Positions 43,266-52,605 of a stretch of 64,000 nt of DNA are shown piece by piece. Numbering within the stretch: the stretch's first letter is position 1; each line of letters starts with the position of its first letter. Under the pieces are notes generated by a model that was not told where the DNA came from, ran no database searches, and worked only from the letters and a program-made list of their open reading frames with translations. Origin of the DNA: Cyclobacteriaceae bacterium (GTDB taxonomy: Bacteria > Bacteroidota > Bacteroidia > Cytophagales > Cyclobacteriaceae); the NCBI GenBank assembly GCA_020832305.1, contig JAFIEV010000010.1:186001-250000 (forward strand). Reading direction: 5' to 3'. Made by a program: the position numbers and the translations under genes.

Positions 43266-43805
43266 TCAGGGCACAGCCATAACAAATAAAATTTTTTTAT
43301 CGGGAATATTGTATATCTCGTAGCTTAATTGCGGCACTGCTTTAGATGCCCTTATTTCTTTTTCAAATGCAGGGTAAATCTTCATGGGGCCCAGCATGTA
43401 TGAAAGTACATTTCTAATTGGGAATTCAGCAACCAGGGAGTTTTGCCTTTCTATGATTATCACCTCAAGGCCCATAGATTTTATTTCTTGCAATCGCGAT
43501 AAATGATCTTTTTCGATAACGTTGGCGGCGAAACTCCTGCATTGTTCTTTTGGTGTTTCTTTTGGGTTGTCATAAAAAATAGCGGCACCTTTAACACAAT
43601 TTATTCCTTTTTCGCGAAGTAATCTATCTACTTCATCCATTACCGGTGCGATTTTATGATACGGACCGGTGAATTTTTTTCCGGCCAATACATAATCTCC
43701 TTCCTGTTTTTGTCTGATTTCAATTTTTTTAAAGACAGACATATATGCCAGAAAAAGAAAAATGACAGTGGAAGCCAAAAAAACGACAATAATGAGTGTT
43801 TTCAT
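43266..43805 (-). CDS. TEX264/GyrI-like membrane-anchored protein
   Basis: A 179-residue protein with one N-terminal membrane helix (about 4-22) and a GyrI-like domain. The domain contains GPYHKIAPVMDEVDRLLRE, GAAIFYDNPKETPKEQCRS, FPIRNVLSYMLGPMKIYPAF and a final strand ILFVMAV. From memory of the family, this order and the YDNP-x4-P-x2-KCR-like block (here YDNP-x3-P-x2-QCR) closely follow the N-terminal part of animal TEX264, including the membrane anchor. GyrI-like domains bind small molecules. No catalytic residues are expected. It lies alone between two gene sets. Confidence 0.82.
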   Translation of the reverse strand: MKTLIIVVFLASTVIFLFLAYMSVFKKIEIRQKQEGDYVLAGKKFTGPYHKIAPVMDEVDRLLREKGINCVKGAAIFYDNPKETPKEQCRSFAANVIEKDHLSRLQEIKSMGLEVIIIERQNSLVAEFPIRNVLSYMLGPMKIYPAFEKEIRASKAVPQLSYEIYNIPDKKILFVMAVP

Positions 43806-43931
43806 GATACAATTACAATTTTGGATAATGGTTTAATTCAGTAACAAAATTGGAACTTAAAAAATTCACATTGTTATACTACATCCAATAGATAATCAAT
43901 TGTCTGGGGCATTTTTTGCCAATCTATATAG

Positions 43932-43957
43932 AAAAAAGACCCGGTACAGCCCGGGCC
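43932..43957 (-). terminator. Rho-independent terminator of the GH43 gene
   Basis: Minus strand: GGCCCGG, loop GCTGTA, CCGGGTC (one G-T pair), then TTTTTTC. It begins 43 bases after the GH43 stop. Confidence 0.8.
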
Positions 43958-43999
43958 TATGCCAAGTGAATATGTATTTTGTTAAAAGCAGGCATTCAC

Positions 44000-45115
44000 T
44001 TACTCTACCTTTACCGATGCATCCATTGTTATTATGCTTCCATCAGGTCGGTGAAATAATTCAGTCATTTTGATATTTCTAAGATGTGTTTGGCCTCCTG
44101 ACAATTCGCAATCATGGAAAAACAGATACCATTTCCCTTCAAATTTTACAATGGAATGATGATTAGTCCAGCCGAGTACGGGCTTTAAAATAAACCCCTG
44201 ATAGGTAAATGGTCCATATGGATTGTTGCCGGTAGCATAGGCAATGTTGTGGGTGTCACCTGTGGAATATGAAAGGTAATACGTACCATTGTGTTTGTGA
44301 ATCCAGGCTGCTTCAAAAAAGCGGCGCTCATTATCGCCTTCCAGTAATAAATTTTCATTTTCATCAAGAATTTCAACATCTCTCAAGGGCTCAGCAAAGC
44401 TGAGCATATCATCACTCATCTTGGCAATTTTTGGCAATAATGCAGGTTGATCAGGATCTGGTTCTGTCCCCTCGGGATCGTATTCACCGGATTGCCACCT
44501 CTGTAACTGACCTCCCCAGATGCCGCCTAGGTACATGTAATAACTGCCGTCGTCGTCTTTATAAACGGAAGGGTCTATGCTGTAGCTTCCTGCAATAGGA
44601 TCAGATTCAGAGATAAAGGGTCCATAGGGCCTTTCGGAAGTGGCTACACCGATTCTGAAAATATCATCTTTGTCTTTAGCGGGAAAGTATAAAAAATATT
44701 TGCCATCCTTTTCTGCCGCGTCTGGTGCCCACATCTGACGTGAAGCCCAGGGCACATCATTTACATCGAGCACTTTGCCAAGGTCAATTACCTCAGCAGA
44801 GGGATGGTCCATAGAAAACACATGATAATCTCTCATATTAAAATGAGAGCCATCGTCTTTTTCTGGTATGCCGGCATCATAATCATGTGATGGATAAATG
44901 TAAATCCTGCCTTCAAAAATATGTGCAGAAGGGTCTGCTGTAAACATATGTGTTACCAGGGGCTTTGCTTCCACCTTGATAATCTCAGATTCTTCTGTTT
45001 TACCTTGAGTCTCTTGTTTTTTCTTTTCACCACATGCAGTGGCCAAAATGGATATGGCACACAGCATGAAGATTTTTTTGGTTGTACTTTTTGTGGGATA
45101 GTTCATCTGATTCAA
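44000..45115 (-). CDS. Glycoside hydrolase family 43 lipoprotein
   Basis: A 371-residue predicted lipoprotein (lipobox LATAC, C28) with a five-bladed GH43 propeller. The three catalytic residues of the family are visible: D61 as base (FTADPSAHIFEGRIYIYP), D181 as pKa modulator (SIDPSVYKDDDG) and E268 as acid (FFEAAWIHKHNG). MWAPDAAEKDGKYFLYFP is also typical. GH43 enzymes act on arabinofuranosides, xylosides or related glycans. It is divergent from a GH26 gene across 258 bases that contain a LacI-type operator-like sequence, suggesting joint control. Confidence 0.92.
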   Translation of the reverse strand: MNQMNYPTKSTTKKIFMLCAISILATACGEKKKQETQGKTEESEIIKVEAKPLVTHMFTADPSAHIFEGRIYIYPSHDYDAGIPEKDDGSHFNMRDYHVFSMDHPSAEVIDLGKVLDVNDVPWASRQMWAPDAAEKDGKYFLYFPAKDKDDIFRIGVATSERPYGPFISESDPIAGSYSIDPSVYKDDDGSYYMYLGGIWGGQLQRWQSGEYDPEGTEPDPDQPALLPKIAKMSDDMLSFAEPLRDVEILDENENLLLEGDNERRFFEAAWIHKHNGTYYLSYSTGDTHNIAYATGNNPYGPFTYQGFILKPVLGWTNHHSIVKFEGKWYLFFHDCELSGGQTHLRNIKMTELFHRPDGSIITMDASVKVE

Positions 45116-45210
45116 AAGGGTTAAAAAATGTATTAATATCTGTTTTACTAATCAAAGGAGTTATTATCAGTACTCCCGGGTAGGCAAAATTAATCAGCCA
45201 CCCCCAAAAA

Positions 45211-45222
45211 GCAATCGGTTGC
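45211..45222. promoter_or_regulatory. LacI-type operator-like palindrome between GH43 and GH26 genes
   Basis: GCAATCGGTTGC has the GCAAnCGnTTGC form with a central CG, as bound by LacI-family regulators; only the T-G positions beside the centre break the symmetry. It lies about midway between the divergent starts. No lacI-type gene is in the window. Confidence 0.4.
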
Positions 45223-45373
45223 ATTCTTTTTTTTAAGTAATCAGGGGTAAAAACCAGAAATTGGGATATTTTAAAGGGCTGTGGTAGAGACTATACTTAA
45301 ATCTGTTTTATATTTTGTAGATGATCAGGGATGTAGTTACATTTATTTATTATTACTATCAAATGCGGTAACA

Positions 45374-46483
45374 ATGAAAATTCATTTTTTAATTCTTTTG
45401 GGTTTTTTGCTTATTGTGTCATTTTTGTTTTTACCGGTGTATGCAGAACCCATAGACATTAGAGCAACCATAGAGACGCGCAACCTGCTGACCAATCTTA
45501 GAGAAATTGCAAAAAAAGGGATAATGTTTGGGCACCAGGATGCTTTGGCCTATGGTGTAAATTGGAAAAATAAAAAAGGACGCTCCGATGTAAAGTCAGT
45601 TGTGGGAGATTTTCCGGCAGTAGTTGGCTGGGATATTGGCCATCTTGAGCTCGGCAGGGAACAAAACCTTGACTCTGTGAGCTTTAAAGATATGCGCAGA
45701 TGGATTAAGAAAGTATACCAATCTGGTGGGGTTAATACCATTAGCTGGCATGCTGACAACCCCATTTCCGGAGGCTCAAGTTGGGAAACAAGTCCAGCAG
45801 TTGTAAGTATTTTACCAGAAGGCAGTCATCATCACATTTATTTGGCCTGGCTTGATCGTCTTGCCGGATTTTTTTTATCTCTTAAAGGAAACAGGGGGGA
45901 ATATATTCCAGTTGTATTCAGGCCTTTTCACGAACAAACCGGCAGTTGGTTTTGGTGGGGCAGGGGTCATTGCACTAAGGAGCAATACATTCAATTATGG
46001 CAATTTACCATTGACTATCTAACTGTTGTTAAAAACGTTCATAATGTGCTTTATGCCTATTCGACCGATGTCTTTAACAGCAGAGAAGAATATCTGATGT
46101 TTTATCCGGGTGATGATTATGTCGATATATTAGGTTTTGATGATTATCATAGTATTAAATCGATAGAGACCTTAGATGTTTTTGTTAAACGGTTGAATAT
46201 GCTTACCTCTATTGCCAGTGAAAAAGAAAAAGTAGCCATTTTTTCTGAAACCGGCCTGGAGACCATACCAGATCCAAACTGGTGGACTGGCGTATTACTA
46301 AACGGATTGCATAAGATGGAACCAAAACCAGGTATAGCATGGGTTCTGGTTTGGCGCAACGCGTGGCCATCGCATCATTATGCACCATATCCGGGGCATG
46401 TCAGTGGCGATGATTTCAAAGCCTTTTACCGGGATAAAAAAATTTTTTTTCTTAAAGATATTCCTTCATTGTATTCTAAATGA
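45374..46483 (+). CDS. Glycoside hydrolase family 26, beta-mannanase-like
   Basis: A 369-residue exported enzyme (signal MKIHFLILLGFLLIVSFLFL, then PVYAEP). GH26 motifs are complete: FGHQDALAYGVNW at the N-terminus, GWDIGHLE, VVFRPFHEQTGSWFWWG with acid/base E187, and VAIFSETGLE with nucleophile E292. Most family members are beta-mannanases. The start at 45374 gives a proper signal peptide; an in-frame extension upstream has none. It is divergent from the GH43 gene. No SusC/SusD pair is next to these two enzymes. Confidence 0.93.
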   Translation: MKIHFLILLGFLLIVSFLFLPVYAEPIDIRATIETRNLLTNLREIAKKGIMFGHQDALAYGVNWKNKKGRSDVKSVVGDFPAVVGWDIGHLELGREQNLDSVSFKDMRRWIKKVYQSGGVNTISWHADNPISGGSSWETSPAVVSILPEGSHHHIYLAWLDRLAGFFLSLKGNRGEYIPVVFRPFHEQTGSWFWWGRGHCTKEQYIQLWQFTIDYLTVVKNVHNVLYAYSTDVFNSREEYLMFYPGDDYVDILGFDDYHSIKSIETLDVFVKRLNMLTSIASEKEKVAIFSETGLETIPDPNWWTGVLLNGLHKMEPKPGIAWVLVWRNAWPSHHYAPYPGHVSGDDFKAFYRDKKIFFLKDIPSLYSK

Positions 46484-46518
46484 TTTTTAATTAATTAACC
46501 ACAAAAAATCTAATAAAC

Positions 46519-47358
46519 ATGAAAATAATACGATTGATATTTTTGTTTTTCCTGGCCTTTGTAAACACCCTGGTTTTTGCGCAGGAACCATTTGTTGTAG
46601 AAGAAATTACCGGTACCATGCAGAAAGGAAGCCAACCTGGTTTGCAGGTTTTTATACCCGAAGCCGGAACTAGCATCGTAGAAAGTGACTGGAAGAAATT
46701 TATAGAAAAGGGCACAAAATCAAAGCTTCAAAGAGAAGGAAGTGAATTTGTAATTCGAAATGCCCGTATCAAAAAAATTAATGCTGATGAATTAAATTTG
46801 TATGCAATTATTCAACAGACAGGCTCGGGTTCTATTCTTCGACTTTATACAGAAAAGGATGGTGTATTTGTTAGTTCTAAAAATGATGTATCGACTGATA
46901 ATGCAGTACTAAGGGGCTTAATGATTGATTTTGCCTCAAAGAGCCACGGAGGTGCTGTAGATGCAGAAATTAAATCAGAGCAAAAACAATTAAAAAAGCT
47001 GGAAAGGGATTTGCGTTCGCTTGAAAACAAACAAAAAAAGCTGGAGAAACAAATTCGTTCCTACAATGAAGATGTGTTTAGTTATAAAAATGACCTTGAA
47101 GATAATAGAAGAAAGCAGGAAGGAATAATTATGTCTGATCAATATAGTCAGAGTTCTCAAACCATAGACCCAAAGGACCAAAAGAAGATTCAATCAGAAG
47201 CGAAAAAAATTCAAAGAAAGATCAACGCTACGGAGAAAAAAGTTCGAAAAGCCGAGCGTGAACTGCCTGTTAATGCCCAGCAGCAAAGAAAAAAACGTGG
47301 TGAAATAGAGCAACAGCGTGATCAGATAAAAAATGTAAGGGATAAAAAAGTTAAATAA
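46519..47358 (+). CDS. Secreted protein with C-terminal coiled coil, unknown function
   Basis: A 279-residue exported protein (signal MKIIRLIFLFFLAFVNTLVFA). Residues 25-150 look globular and beta-rich (EEITGTMQKGSQPGLQVFIP, LNLYAIIQQTGSGSILRLY). Residues 155-279 are an almost uninterrupted, strongly basic coiled coil (KQLKKLERDLRSLENKQKK onward). No family name is recognised, though proteins of this layout occur in Cytophagales. A double CDGSH gene starts 16 bases later on the same strand, so the two may be cotranscribed. Confidence 0.82.
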   Translation: MKIIRLIFLFFLAFVNTLVFAQEPFVVEEITGTMQKGSQPGLQVFIPEAGTSIVESDWKKFIEKGTKSKLQREGSEFVIRNARIKKINADELNLYAIIQQTGSGSILRLYTEKDGVFVSSKNDVSTDNAVLRGLMIDFASKSHGGAVDAEIKSEQKQLKKLERDLRSLENKQKKLEKQIRSYNEDVFSYKNDLEDNRRKQEGIIMSDQYSQSSQTIDPKDQKKIQSEAKKIQRKINATEKKVRKAERELPVNAQQQRKKRGEIEQQRDQIKNVRDKKVK

Positions 47359-47374
47359 TATAAAAAACTATATA

Positions 47375-47620
47375 ATGGAAAATAAACCAATAATTGCAGC
47401 AACATCACCTGTTGCGGTGGAACTCGAAATGGGAAAAAATTATGCATGGTGTGCATGTGGGGCCTCTAAAAACCAACCATTTTGCGATGGATCTCATAAA
47501 GGCACTGCTTTTAAACCTATGATATTTAAGGCAGAGGCCGATAAAAAAGTTTGGTTTTGCCAGTGCAAGCAGACAAAAAATACACCGTACTGCGATGGCA
47601 CGCATAAGTCACTGAATTGA
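47375..47620 (+). CDS. Double CDGSH iron-sulfur domain protein
   Basis: An 81-residue protein with two CDGSH-type [2Fe-2S] motifs. The first uses C26, C28, C37 and H41 (CACGASKNQPFCDGSH). The second uses C62, C64, C73 and H77 (CQCKQTKNTPYCDGTH). All eight ligands are present. There is no membrane helix or signal, so it is a soluble cytoplasmic redox or Fe-S transfer protein of the bacterial CDGSH class. It follows the coiled-coil protein gene by 16 bases and precedes a CoA-binding protein gene by 60 bases. Confidence 0.93.
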   Translation: MENKPIIAATSPVAVELEMGKNYAWCACGASKNQPFCDGSHKGTAFKPMIFKAEADKKVWFCQCKQTKNTPYCDGTHKSLN

Positions 47621-47680
47621 ACTTTGAAGAGGTGTTAAAGTATTCCGGTTTTTATTTATACAATGTAAACATCTGTAAAA

Positions 47681-48148
47681 ATGATACTTAAAGAAGCTGT
47701 TGAAATTTTTTTTAATACGGAATCCATTGCAGTTACTGGTTTCTCCCGCTCCGGTAATTCACCGGCAAACCACATTTATAAAATGCTGCTAAAACAGGGA
47801 AAAAATGCCTATGCCATAAACCCTAAGGCAGATCAGGTGGATGGGGTTGTATGTTATCCCGATATATTGTCCTTACCTGTGAAGCCTGAGGCCGTTGTTG
47901 TCGCAAGTCATCCTCAGGCGACTTCAGGCATTGTAGATCATTGTATTCAATTAGGCGTGAAAATACTTTGGATTCATAAATCGATAGATGGAGGAAGTTA
48001 CGAAAAGGAAGCAATAGACAAAGCCCGCAATAGTGACATGGTGGTTATACCTTCAGGCTGTCCAATGATGTTTTGCCCGGGAGCAGATGTTTTTCACCGT
48101 TGTATGGGTTGGTTTATGAAAAAAACCGGAAAAATCAAAATGGCATAG
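47681..48148 (+). CDS. CoA-binding domain protein (YccU-like)
   Basis: A 155-residue Rossmann-fold protein of the CoA_binding_2 family. The nucleotide-binding start IAVTGFSRSGNSPANHIYKML, the AINPKADQVDGVVCYPDI segment and the late VIPSGCPMMFCPG are the family blocks. Members resemble the CoA-binding domain of succinyl-CoA ligase but lack any catalytic domain, and their role is unknown. It stands alone in spacing, with a 123-base gap after it in which no gene is seen. Confidence 0.88.
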   Translation: MILKEAVEIFFNTESIAVTGFSRSGNSPANHIYKMLLKQGKNAYAINPKADQVDGVVCYPDILSLPVKPEAVVVASHPQATSGIVDHCIQLGVKILWIHKSIDGGSYEKEAIDKARNSDMVVIPSGCPMMFCPGADVFHRCMGWFMKKTGKIKMA

Positions 48149-48271
48149 AATCAATCACATTTTAATGCCGGCCTGTTTTATTACATATAATCAATCAAAA
48201 TTCCCTTCTCCAAATGAAATTTTCCAAACAAATGATCTTTATTTACACTTTTATATAACAAATATATTAGA

Positions 48272-49387
48272 ATGTGGGATGTGATTATTGCTGGAGGAGG
48301 GCTGGCGGGGCTTGTAAATGGTATTATACTTGCAGAAGCTGGCATACATACATTATTGATTGAGAAAAAGGACTATCCAAGCCACAAGGTCTGCGGTGAA
48401 TATATTTCAAATGAGGTAAGACCTTTTTTAGAAAGAAAGGGTTTGTTTCCCTATTCATTCAAACCTCCTGAAATCAGTTACTTTACCTTAAGTTCAGTGC
48501 ATGGTAAAACTTCAAAGACAGCGCTTGACCTGGGTGGTTTTGGTATCAGCCGTTATAATTTTGATCACTTTCTATACCTGAAAGGCCGCGAGAAAGGTCT
48601 CGATTTTTTACTGAATACGCAGGTAAACTCTGTTAACTTCGATAATGATGGATTTGAGGTAGGATTAAGCAATGGGCAGTTGGTTAGATCCAGAATACTT
48701 ATCGGAGCTTTTGGTAAAAAGTCTAAGCTTGATAAAGTTCTCGATCGGGAATTTACACGGAAAGAAGCGGGCTATATCGGTGTTAAATATCACGTACGAT
48801 ATGATTTTCCCAACGATGAAATAGCCCTGCATAATTTTGAAGCTGGGTATTGTGGAATTAGTAAGGTTGAAGGTGATGTGTGTAATGTTTGTTACCTGAG
48901 TACGCGCCGATTGCTGAGAAAATACGGCAATATTGAAGAAATGGAACGTGAAGTACTCTATAAAAATCCTTTTCTCAAAGACATCTTCAACCATGCTGAG
49001 TTTTTATTTAAAGAGCCAAAAGTAATTAATGAAGTGTCATTTGAGCCAAAGAATCCTGTTGAAAACCACATTTTAATGTCAGGCGATGCGGCAGGTCTTA
49101 TAACACCCCTTTGTGGAAACGGCATGGCAATGGCCATTCATTCAGCTAAACTATTAAGTTCATTGATCATACCCTATTTTAATCAAAAAGGACAAACCAG
49201 GGCCCAGCTTGAAAAAGAATATACACAACTCTGGAATGCCCAGTTCAGAAAAAGGTTGTGGGTTGGCAGAAACACCCAAAAACTATTTGGGGGTACCCTC
49301 GCTTCTGGTATAGCGGTAAACACCATGAGATTTTTGCCTTTTGCGGCAAAAAGTATCATTAAGTCTACCCATGGCAAAGTATTTTGA
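48272..49387 (+). CDS. FAD-dependent oxidoreductase (geranylgeranyl reductase-like)
   Basis: A 371-residue flavoprotein. The dinucleotide-binding GGGLAGL is at residues 7-13 (VIIAGGGLAGLVNGI), the family block KVCGEYISNEV follows at about 44-54, and the second FAD motif reads LMSGDAAGLITPLCGNGMAMA. It belongs to the geranylgeranyl-reductase/halogenase-like group of FAD monooxygenase-fold enzymes. Substrate unknown. Lipid or pigment tailoring is typical for relatives, but nothing nearby confirms it. meaB follows after 38 bases. Confidence 0.85.
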   Translation: MWDVIIAGGGLAGLVNGIILAEAGIHTLLIEKKDYPSHKVCGEYISNEVRPFLERKGLFPYSFKPPEISYFTLSSVHGKTSKTALDLGGFGISRYNFDHFLYLKGREKGLDFLLNTQVNSVNFDNDGFEVGLSNGQLVRSRILIGAFGKKSKLDKVLDREFTRKEAGYIGVKYHVRYDFPNDEIALHNFEAGYCGISKVEGDVCNVCYLSTRRLLRKYGNIEEMEREVLYKNPFLKDIFNHAEFLFKEPKVINEVSFEPKNPVENHILMSGDAAGLITPLCGNGMAMAIHSAKLLSSLIIPYFNQKGQTRAQLEKEYTQLWNAQFRKRLWVGRNTQKLFGGTLASGIAVNTMRFLPFAAKSIIKSTHGKVF

Positions 49388-49425
49388 GTTATTTTGCGGT
49401 TTTATTTTTTTCAAATGCAACCATA

Positions 49426-50427
49426 ATGAATGCCGTCTACAGAAGAAAAAACAGATTGAGTATTGAAGAATACGTCGATGGAATATTGTCTGGTAATAGG
49501 GTAGTACTAAGTAAAGCCATTACCCTGGTTGAAAGTAGTTTAGATGAAGACAACCAGCTGGCGGAGAAAGTACTCGAAAAAATATTGCCCCATACAGGCA
49601 ATTCTATACGAATAGGTATAACTGGTGTACCGGGTGTAGGCAAAAGCACTTTTATTGAATCTTTTGGTTCAATCATCACATCTGGCGGTAAAAAACTTGC
49701 TGTTCTAACAGTAGATCCGAGCAGCCAACGTTCCAGGGGAAGTATCTTAGGCGATAAGACAAGAATGGAGCAACTCGCCAACGATCCACTGGCCTTTATA
49801 CGCCCATCAGCTTCCGGAAGTTCTCTGGGAGGTGTCAGCAGCAAAACCAGGGAAACCATGTTGCTCTGTGAGGCAGCTGGCCACGAAGTGATTTTTATTG
49901 AGACTGTAGGTGTTGGACAATCAGAAACTTCAGTACACGGTATGGTCGACTTTTTTTTATTGCTAATGCTGGCGGGTGCCGGGGATGAACTACAGGGAAT
50001 AAAAAAGGGAATAATGGAAATGGCCGATGCCATTGCCATTACAAAAGCCGATGGAGAAAATAAAAAAGCATGCGAAAGGGCCAAAAGAGAATACCAAAAT
50101 GCACTGCACCTTTTTTCATTGAATGAAAGTCAATGGTCAGCACCGGTGCTCACTTGCAGTTCCATTGATCGAAAAGGTCTGGACGAAATTCTTAAAGTGG
50201 TAGAGGACTACAAAGCCCATACTTTGAAAAATGGACATTTCTTCAAAAACCGTGAAAACCAAAATACAGCATGGATGTACGAAATAATAAATTTCGCCAT
50301 ACAGCAGAGGTTTTACAAGTCAGAACGTGTACGCGCCATTATGAAACCAATGGAGCAAAAAGTGAAAACCAGTCAATTACCGGCTATTAGCGCAGCAAGA
50401 GAAATGTTAAACCATTATTGGCAATAA
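49426..50427 (+). CDS. meaB: Methylmalonyl-CoA mutase-associated GTPase MeaB
   Basis: A 333-residue GTPase chaperone that loads and protects the B12 cofactor of methylmalonyl-CoA mutase. Walker A is GVPGVGKST (67-75), the DPSS block appears in LTVDPSSQRSRGSILGDKTR, switch II is in IIFIETVGVGQSE-like sequence, and the GTP specificity motif is TKAD. The start at 49426 matches the family N-terminus; an upstream in-frame TTG overlaps the previous stop but adds an unrelated leader. The mutase genes are not in the window. Confidence 0.94.
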   Translation: MNAVYRRKNRLSIEEYVDGILSGNRVVLSKAITLVESSLDEDNQLAEKVLEKILPHTGNSIRIGITGVPGVGKSTFIESFGSIITSGGKKLAVLTVDPSSQRSRGSILGDKTRMEQLANDPLAFIRPSASGSSLGGVSSKTRETMLLCEAAGHEVIFIETVGVGQSETSVHGMVDFFLLLMLAGAGDELQGIKKGIMEMADAIAITKADGENKKACERAKREYQNALHLFSLNESQWSAPVLTCSSIDRKGLDEILKVVEDYKAHTLKNGHFFKNRENQNTAWMYEIINFAIQQRFYKSERVRAIMKPMEQKVKTSQLPAISAAREMLNHYWQ

Positions 50428-50470
50428 ATCAACACGATAGGCGATTTTCAGCGTACCCTGGATTTTGTAT

Positions 50471-50518
50471 TGTCATGCATCCCTGTCATCAATCGACAAA
50501 TTAGGTGACATACTGTCA
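50471..50518 (+). promoter_or_regulatory. Cluster of TGTCA half-sites upstream of dnaK
   Basis: TGTCA occurs at 50471-50475 and 50484-50488, and as an inverted pair TGACA-TAC-TGTCA at 50506-50518, about 100 bases before the dnaK start. Four half-sites in 48 bases suggest a regulator-binding region. The regulator is unknown. Confidence 0.35.
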
Positions 50519-50615
50519 GCATTATATACTTTTTTTAATGATTTGAGGGGATGGCACAGGCATTGTTAAGATCATCATGTCTGAAATAGAATTTAAAACA
50601 TATAAATATATTGAC

Positions 50616-52538
50616 ATGGGAAAAATAATTGGAATAGACTTAGGAACAACCAACTCCTGTGTTGCCGTAATGGAAGGCAACGAGCCGGTTGTTATTCCTA
50701 ACAGTGAAGGAAGGAGAACAACACCTTCTATTGTCGCATTTCTCGACAATGGCAATGGTGAAAGAAAAGTTGGCGATCCGGCAAAAAGACAAGCTATAAC
50801 CAACCCCCACAATACGATAAGTTCTGTAAAACGGTTTATGGGTAAAAAGCACTCTGAAGTATCTGAAGAGCGCAAAATGATTTCGTATAAAGTTGAGCAG
50901 GGATCCAATGATACAGTAAGGGTAAAAATCGGAGACAGACTATATACACCACAGGAAATATCAGCTATGATACTTCAGAAGATGAAGAGCACTGCTGAAG
51001 ATTACCTTGGTACTACCATCAATGAAGCGGTAATAACTGTTCCCGCCTATTTCAATGATGCAGAACGTCAGGCCACTAAGGAAGCTGGTCAGATTGCAGG
51101 TCTGGATGTGAAAAGGATTATAAATGAACCCACTGCCGCCGCCCTTGCATATGGTCTGGATAAGAAAAACCAGGATATGAAAATCGCAGTCTACGACCTT
51201 GGCGGAGGTACATTTGACATCTCAATACTTGAATTGGGCGATGGGGTTTTTGAAGTGAAATCTACCAATGGCGACGTGCACCTTGGTGGAGATGACTTTG
51301 ATATGGCGGTCATTGACTGGCTTGCCGAAGAGTTTAAAAACGATGAAGGTATTGACCTGCGCAAAGACCCAATGGCGCTGCAAAGATTGAAAGAAGCAGC
51401 AGAAAAGGCTAAAATTGAACTTTCAAGTGGAAACCAGACAGAAATTAACCTGCCCTATATTATGCCCGTAGATGGTATTCCAAAGCACCTTGTGCGCAGC
51501 CTGAGCAGAGCTAAATTTGAACAGCTGACAGATAAACTTGTCAGACGTACCCTTGACCCTTGCCAGAAAGCGCTGAAAGATGCGGGTTTATCTACCTCTG
51601 AAATTGATGAAGTAATACTTGTTGGTGGTTCAACACGTATTCCTAAAATTCAGGAAGAAGTTGAAAAATTCTTTGGCAAAAAACCATCTAAAGGAGTAAA
51701 CCCCGATGAGGTAGTTGCCATTGGTGCAGCCATTCAAGGTGGTGTTCTCACAGGTGAAGTTAAAGATGTTCTTCTTCTTGATGTTACCCCACTTTCGCTT
51801 GGTATTGAAACACTCGGTGGTGTATTTACCAGATTGATCGAGTCAAATACTACCATACCATCGAGAAAAACAGAAGTTTTTTCTACAGCTTCTGATAATC
51901 AGCCTTCAGTGGAAATACATGTATTGCAGGGTGAGCGCCAGTTGGCGCGCGATAACAGAACCATAGGCAGGTTCCATCTCGATGGAATTCCGCCAGCTCC
52001 AAGAGGGATACCTCAAATAGAGGTGACTTTCGACATCGATGCCAACGGAATTCTCAATGTAACTGCCAAAGATAAAGGCACCAATAAAGAGCAGAAAATC
52101 AGAATAGAAGCTTCAAGTGGTCTCACTGAAGATGAAATCAAGAGAATGAAGCAGGAAGCCGAAGCCAATGCCGAAAAAGACCGTCAGGAAAAAGAGCGTA
52201 TAGAAAAGCTAAATGCAGCTGACTCGATGATTTTCCAGACTGAAAAACAGTTAAAGGAATATGGCGAAAAATTGTCTGAAAACAATAAGACGGCCTTGAA
52301 CAGTGCATTGGAAGCGCTCCGCGAGGCGCATAAATCCCAGGACCTTGCCAGGGTAGAAGCAGCCATGGAGGAAATGAATAAAGCCTGGCAAAATGCTTCA
52401 CAGGAAATGTATGCTGCCGGTGCTCAACCTGGTGAAGAGGCATCTGCAAACGCCGGTCAACAGCCATCTGATACTTCATCTTCAGATGATAACGTATCTG
52501 ATGTAGAATACGAAGAAGTGAATGACTCGAAAAAATAG
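50616..52538 (+). CDS. dnaK: Molecular chaperone DnaK (Hsp70)
   Basis: A 640-residue Hsp70 chaperone of the cytoplasm that binds unfolded peptides in an ATP-dependent cycle. ATPase motifs are [17 protein letters not shown] at the start, [17 protein letters not shown], and [17 protein letters not shown]. The substrate domain has [17 protein letters not shown], followed by the helical lid and a tail ending [12 protein letters not shown]. The start at 50616 gives the canonical [10 protein letters not shown]; the upstream in-frame ATG adds 13 residues. dnaJ and grpE are not adjacent. A strong terminator follows. Confidence 0.98.
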   Translation: MGKIIGIDLGTTNSCVAVMEGNEPVVIPNSEGRRTTPSIVAFLDNGNGERKVGDPAKRQAITNPHNTISSVKRFMGKKHSEVSEERKMISYKVEQGSNDTVRVKIGDRLYTPQEISAMILQKMKSTAEDYLGTTINEAVITVPAYFNDAERQATKEAGQIAGLDVKRIINEPTAAALAYGLDKKNQDMKIAVYDLGGGTFDISILELGDGVFEVKSTNGDVHLGGDDFDMAVIDWLAEEFKNDEGIDLRKDPMALQRLKEAAEKAKIELSSGNQTEINLPYIMPVDGIPKHLVRSLSRAKFEQLTDKLVRRTLDPCQKALKDAGLSTSEIDEVILVGGSTRIPKIQEEVEKFFGKKPSKGVNPDEVVAIGAAIQGGVLTGEVKDVLLLDVTPLSLGIETLGGVFTRLIESNTTIPSRKTEVFSTASDNQPSVEIHVLQGERQLARDNRTIGRFHLDGIPPAPRGIPQIEVTFDIDANGILNVTAKDKGTNKEQKIRIEASSGLTEDEIKRMKQEAEANAEKDRQEKERIEKLNAADSMIFQTEKQLKEYGEKLSENNKTALNSALEALREAHKSQDLARVEAAMEEMNKAWQNASQEMYAAGAQPGEEASANAGQQPSDTSSSDDNVSDVEYEEVNDSKK

Positions 52539-52566
52539 TTTAAAACTATATTAAAAATTGTTAGCT

Positions 52567-52601
52567 AAAAAGGCTGTTTCACAAAAGAAACAGCCTTTTT
52601 T
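52567..52601. terminator. Strong bidirectional terminator after dnaK
   Basis: AAAAAGGCTGTTT and AAACAGCCTTTTTT form a perfect stem of 13 bp with an 8-base loop and a T-run on both strands. It ends dnaK and the convergent methyltransferase gene. Confidence 0.93.
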
Positions 52602-52605
52602 GATC

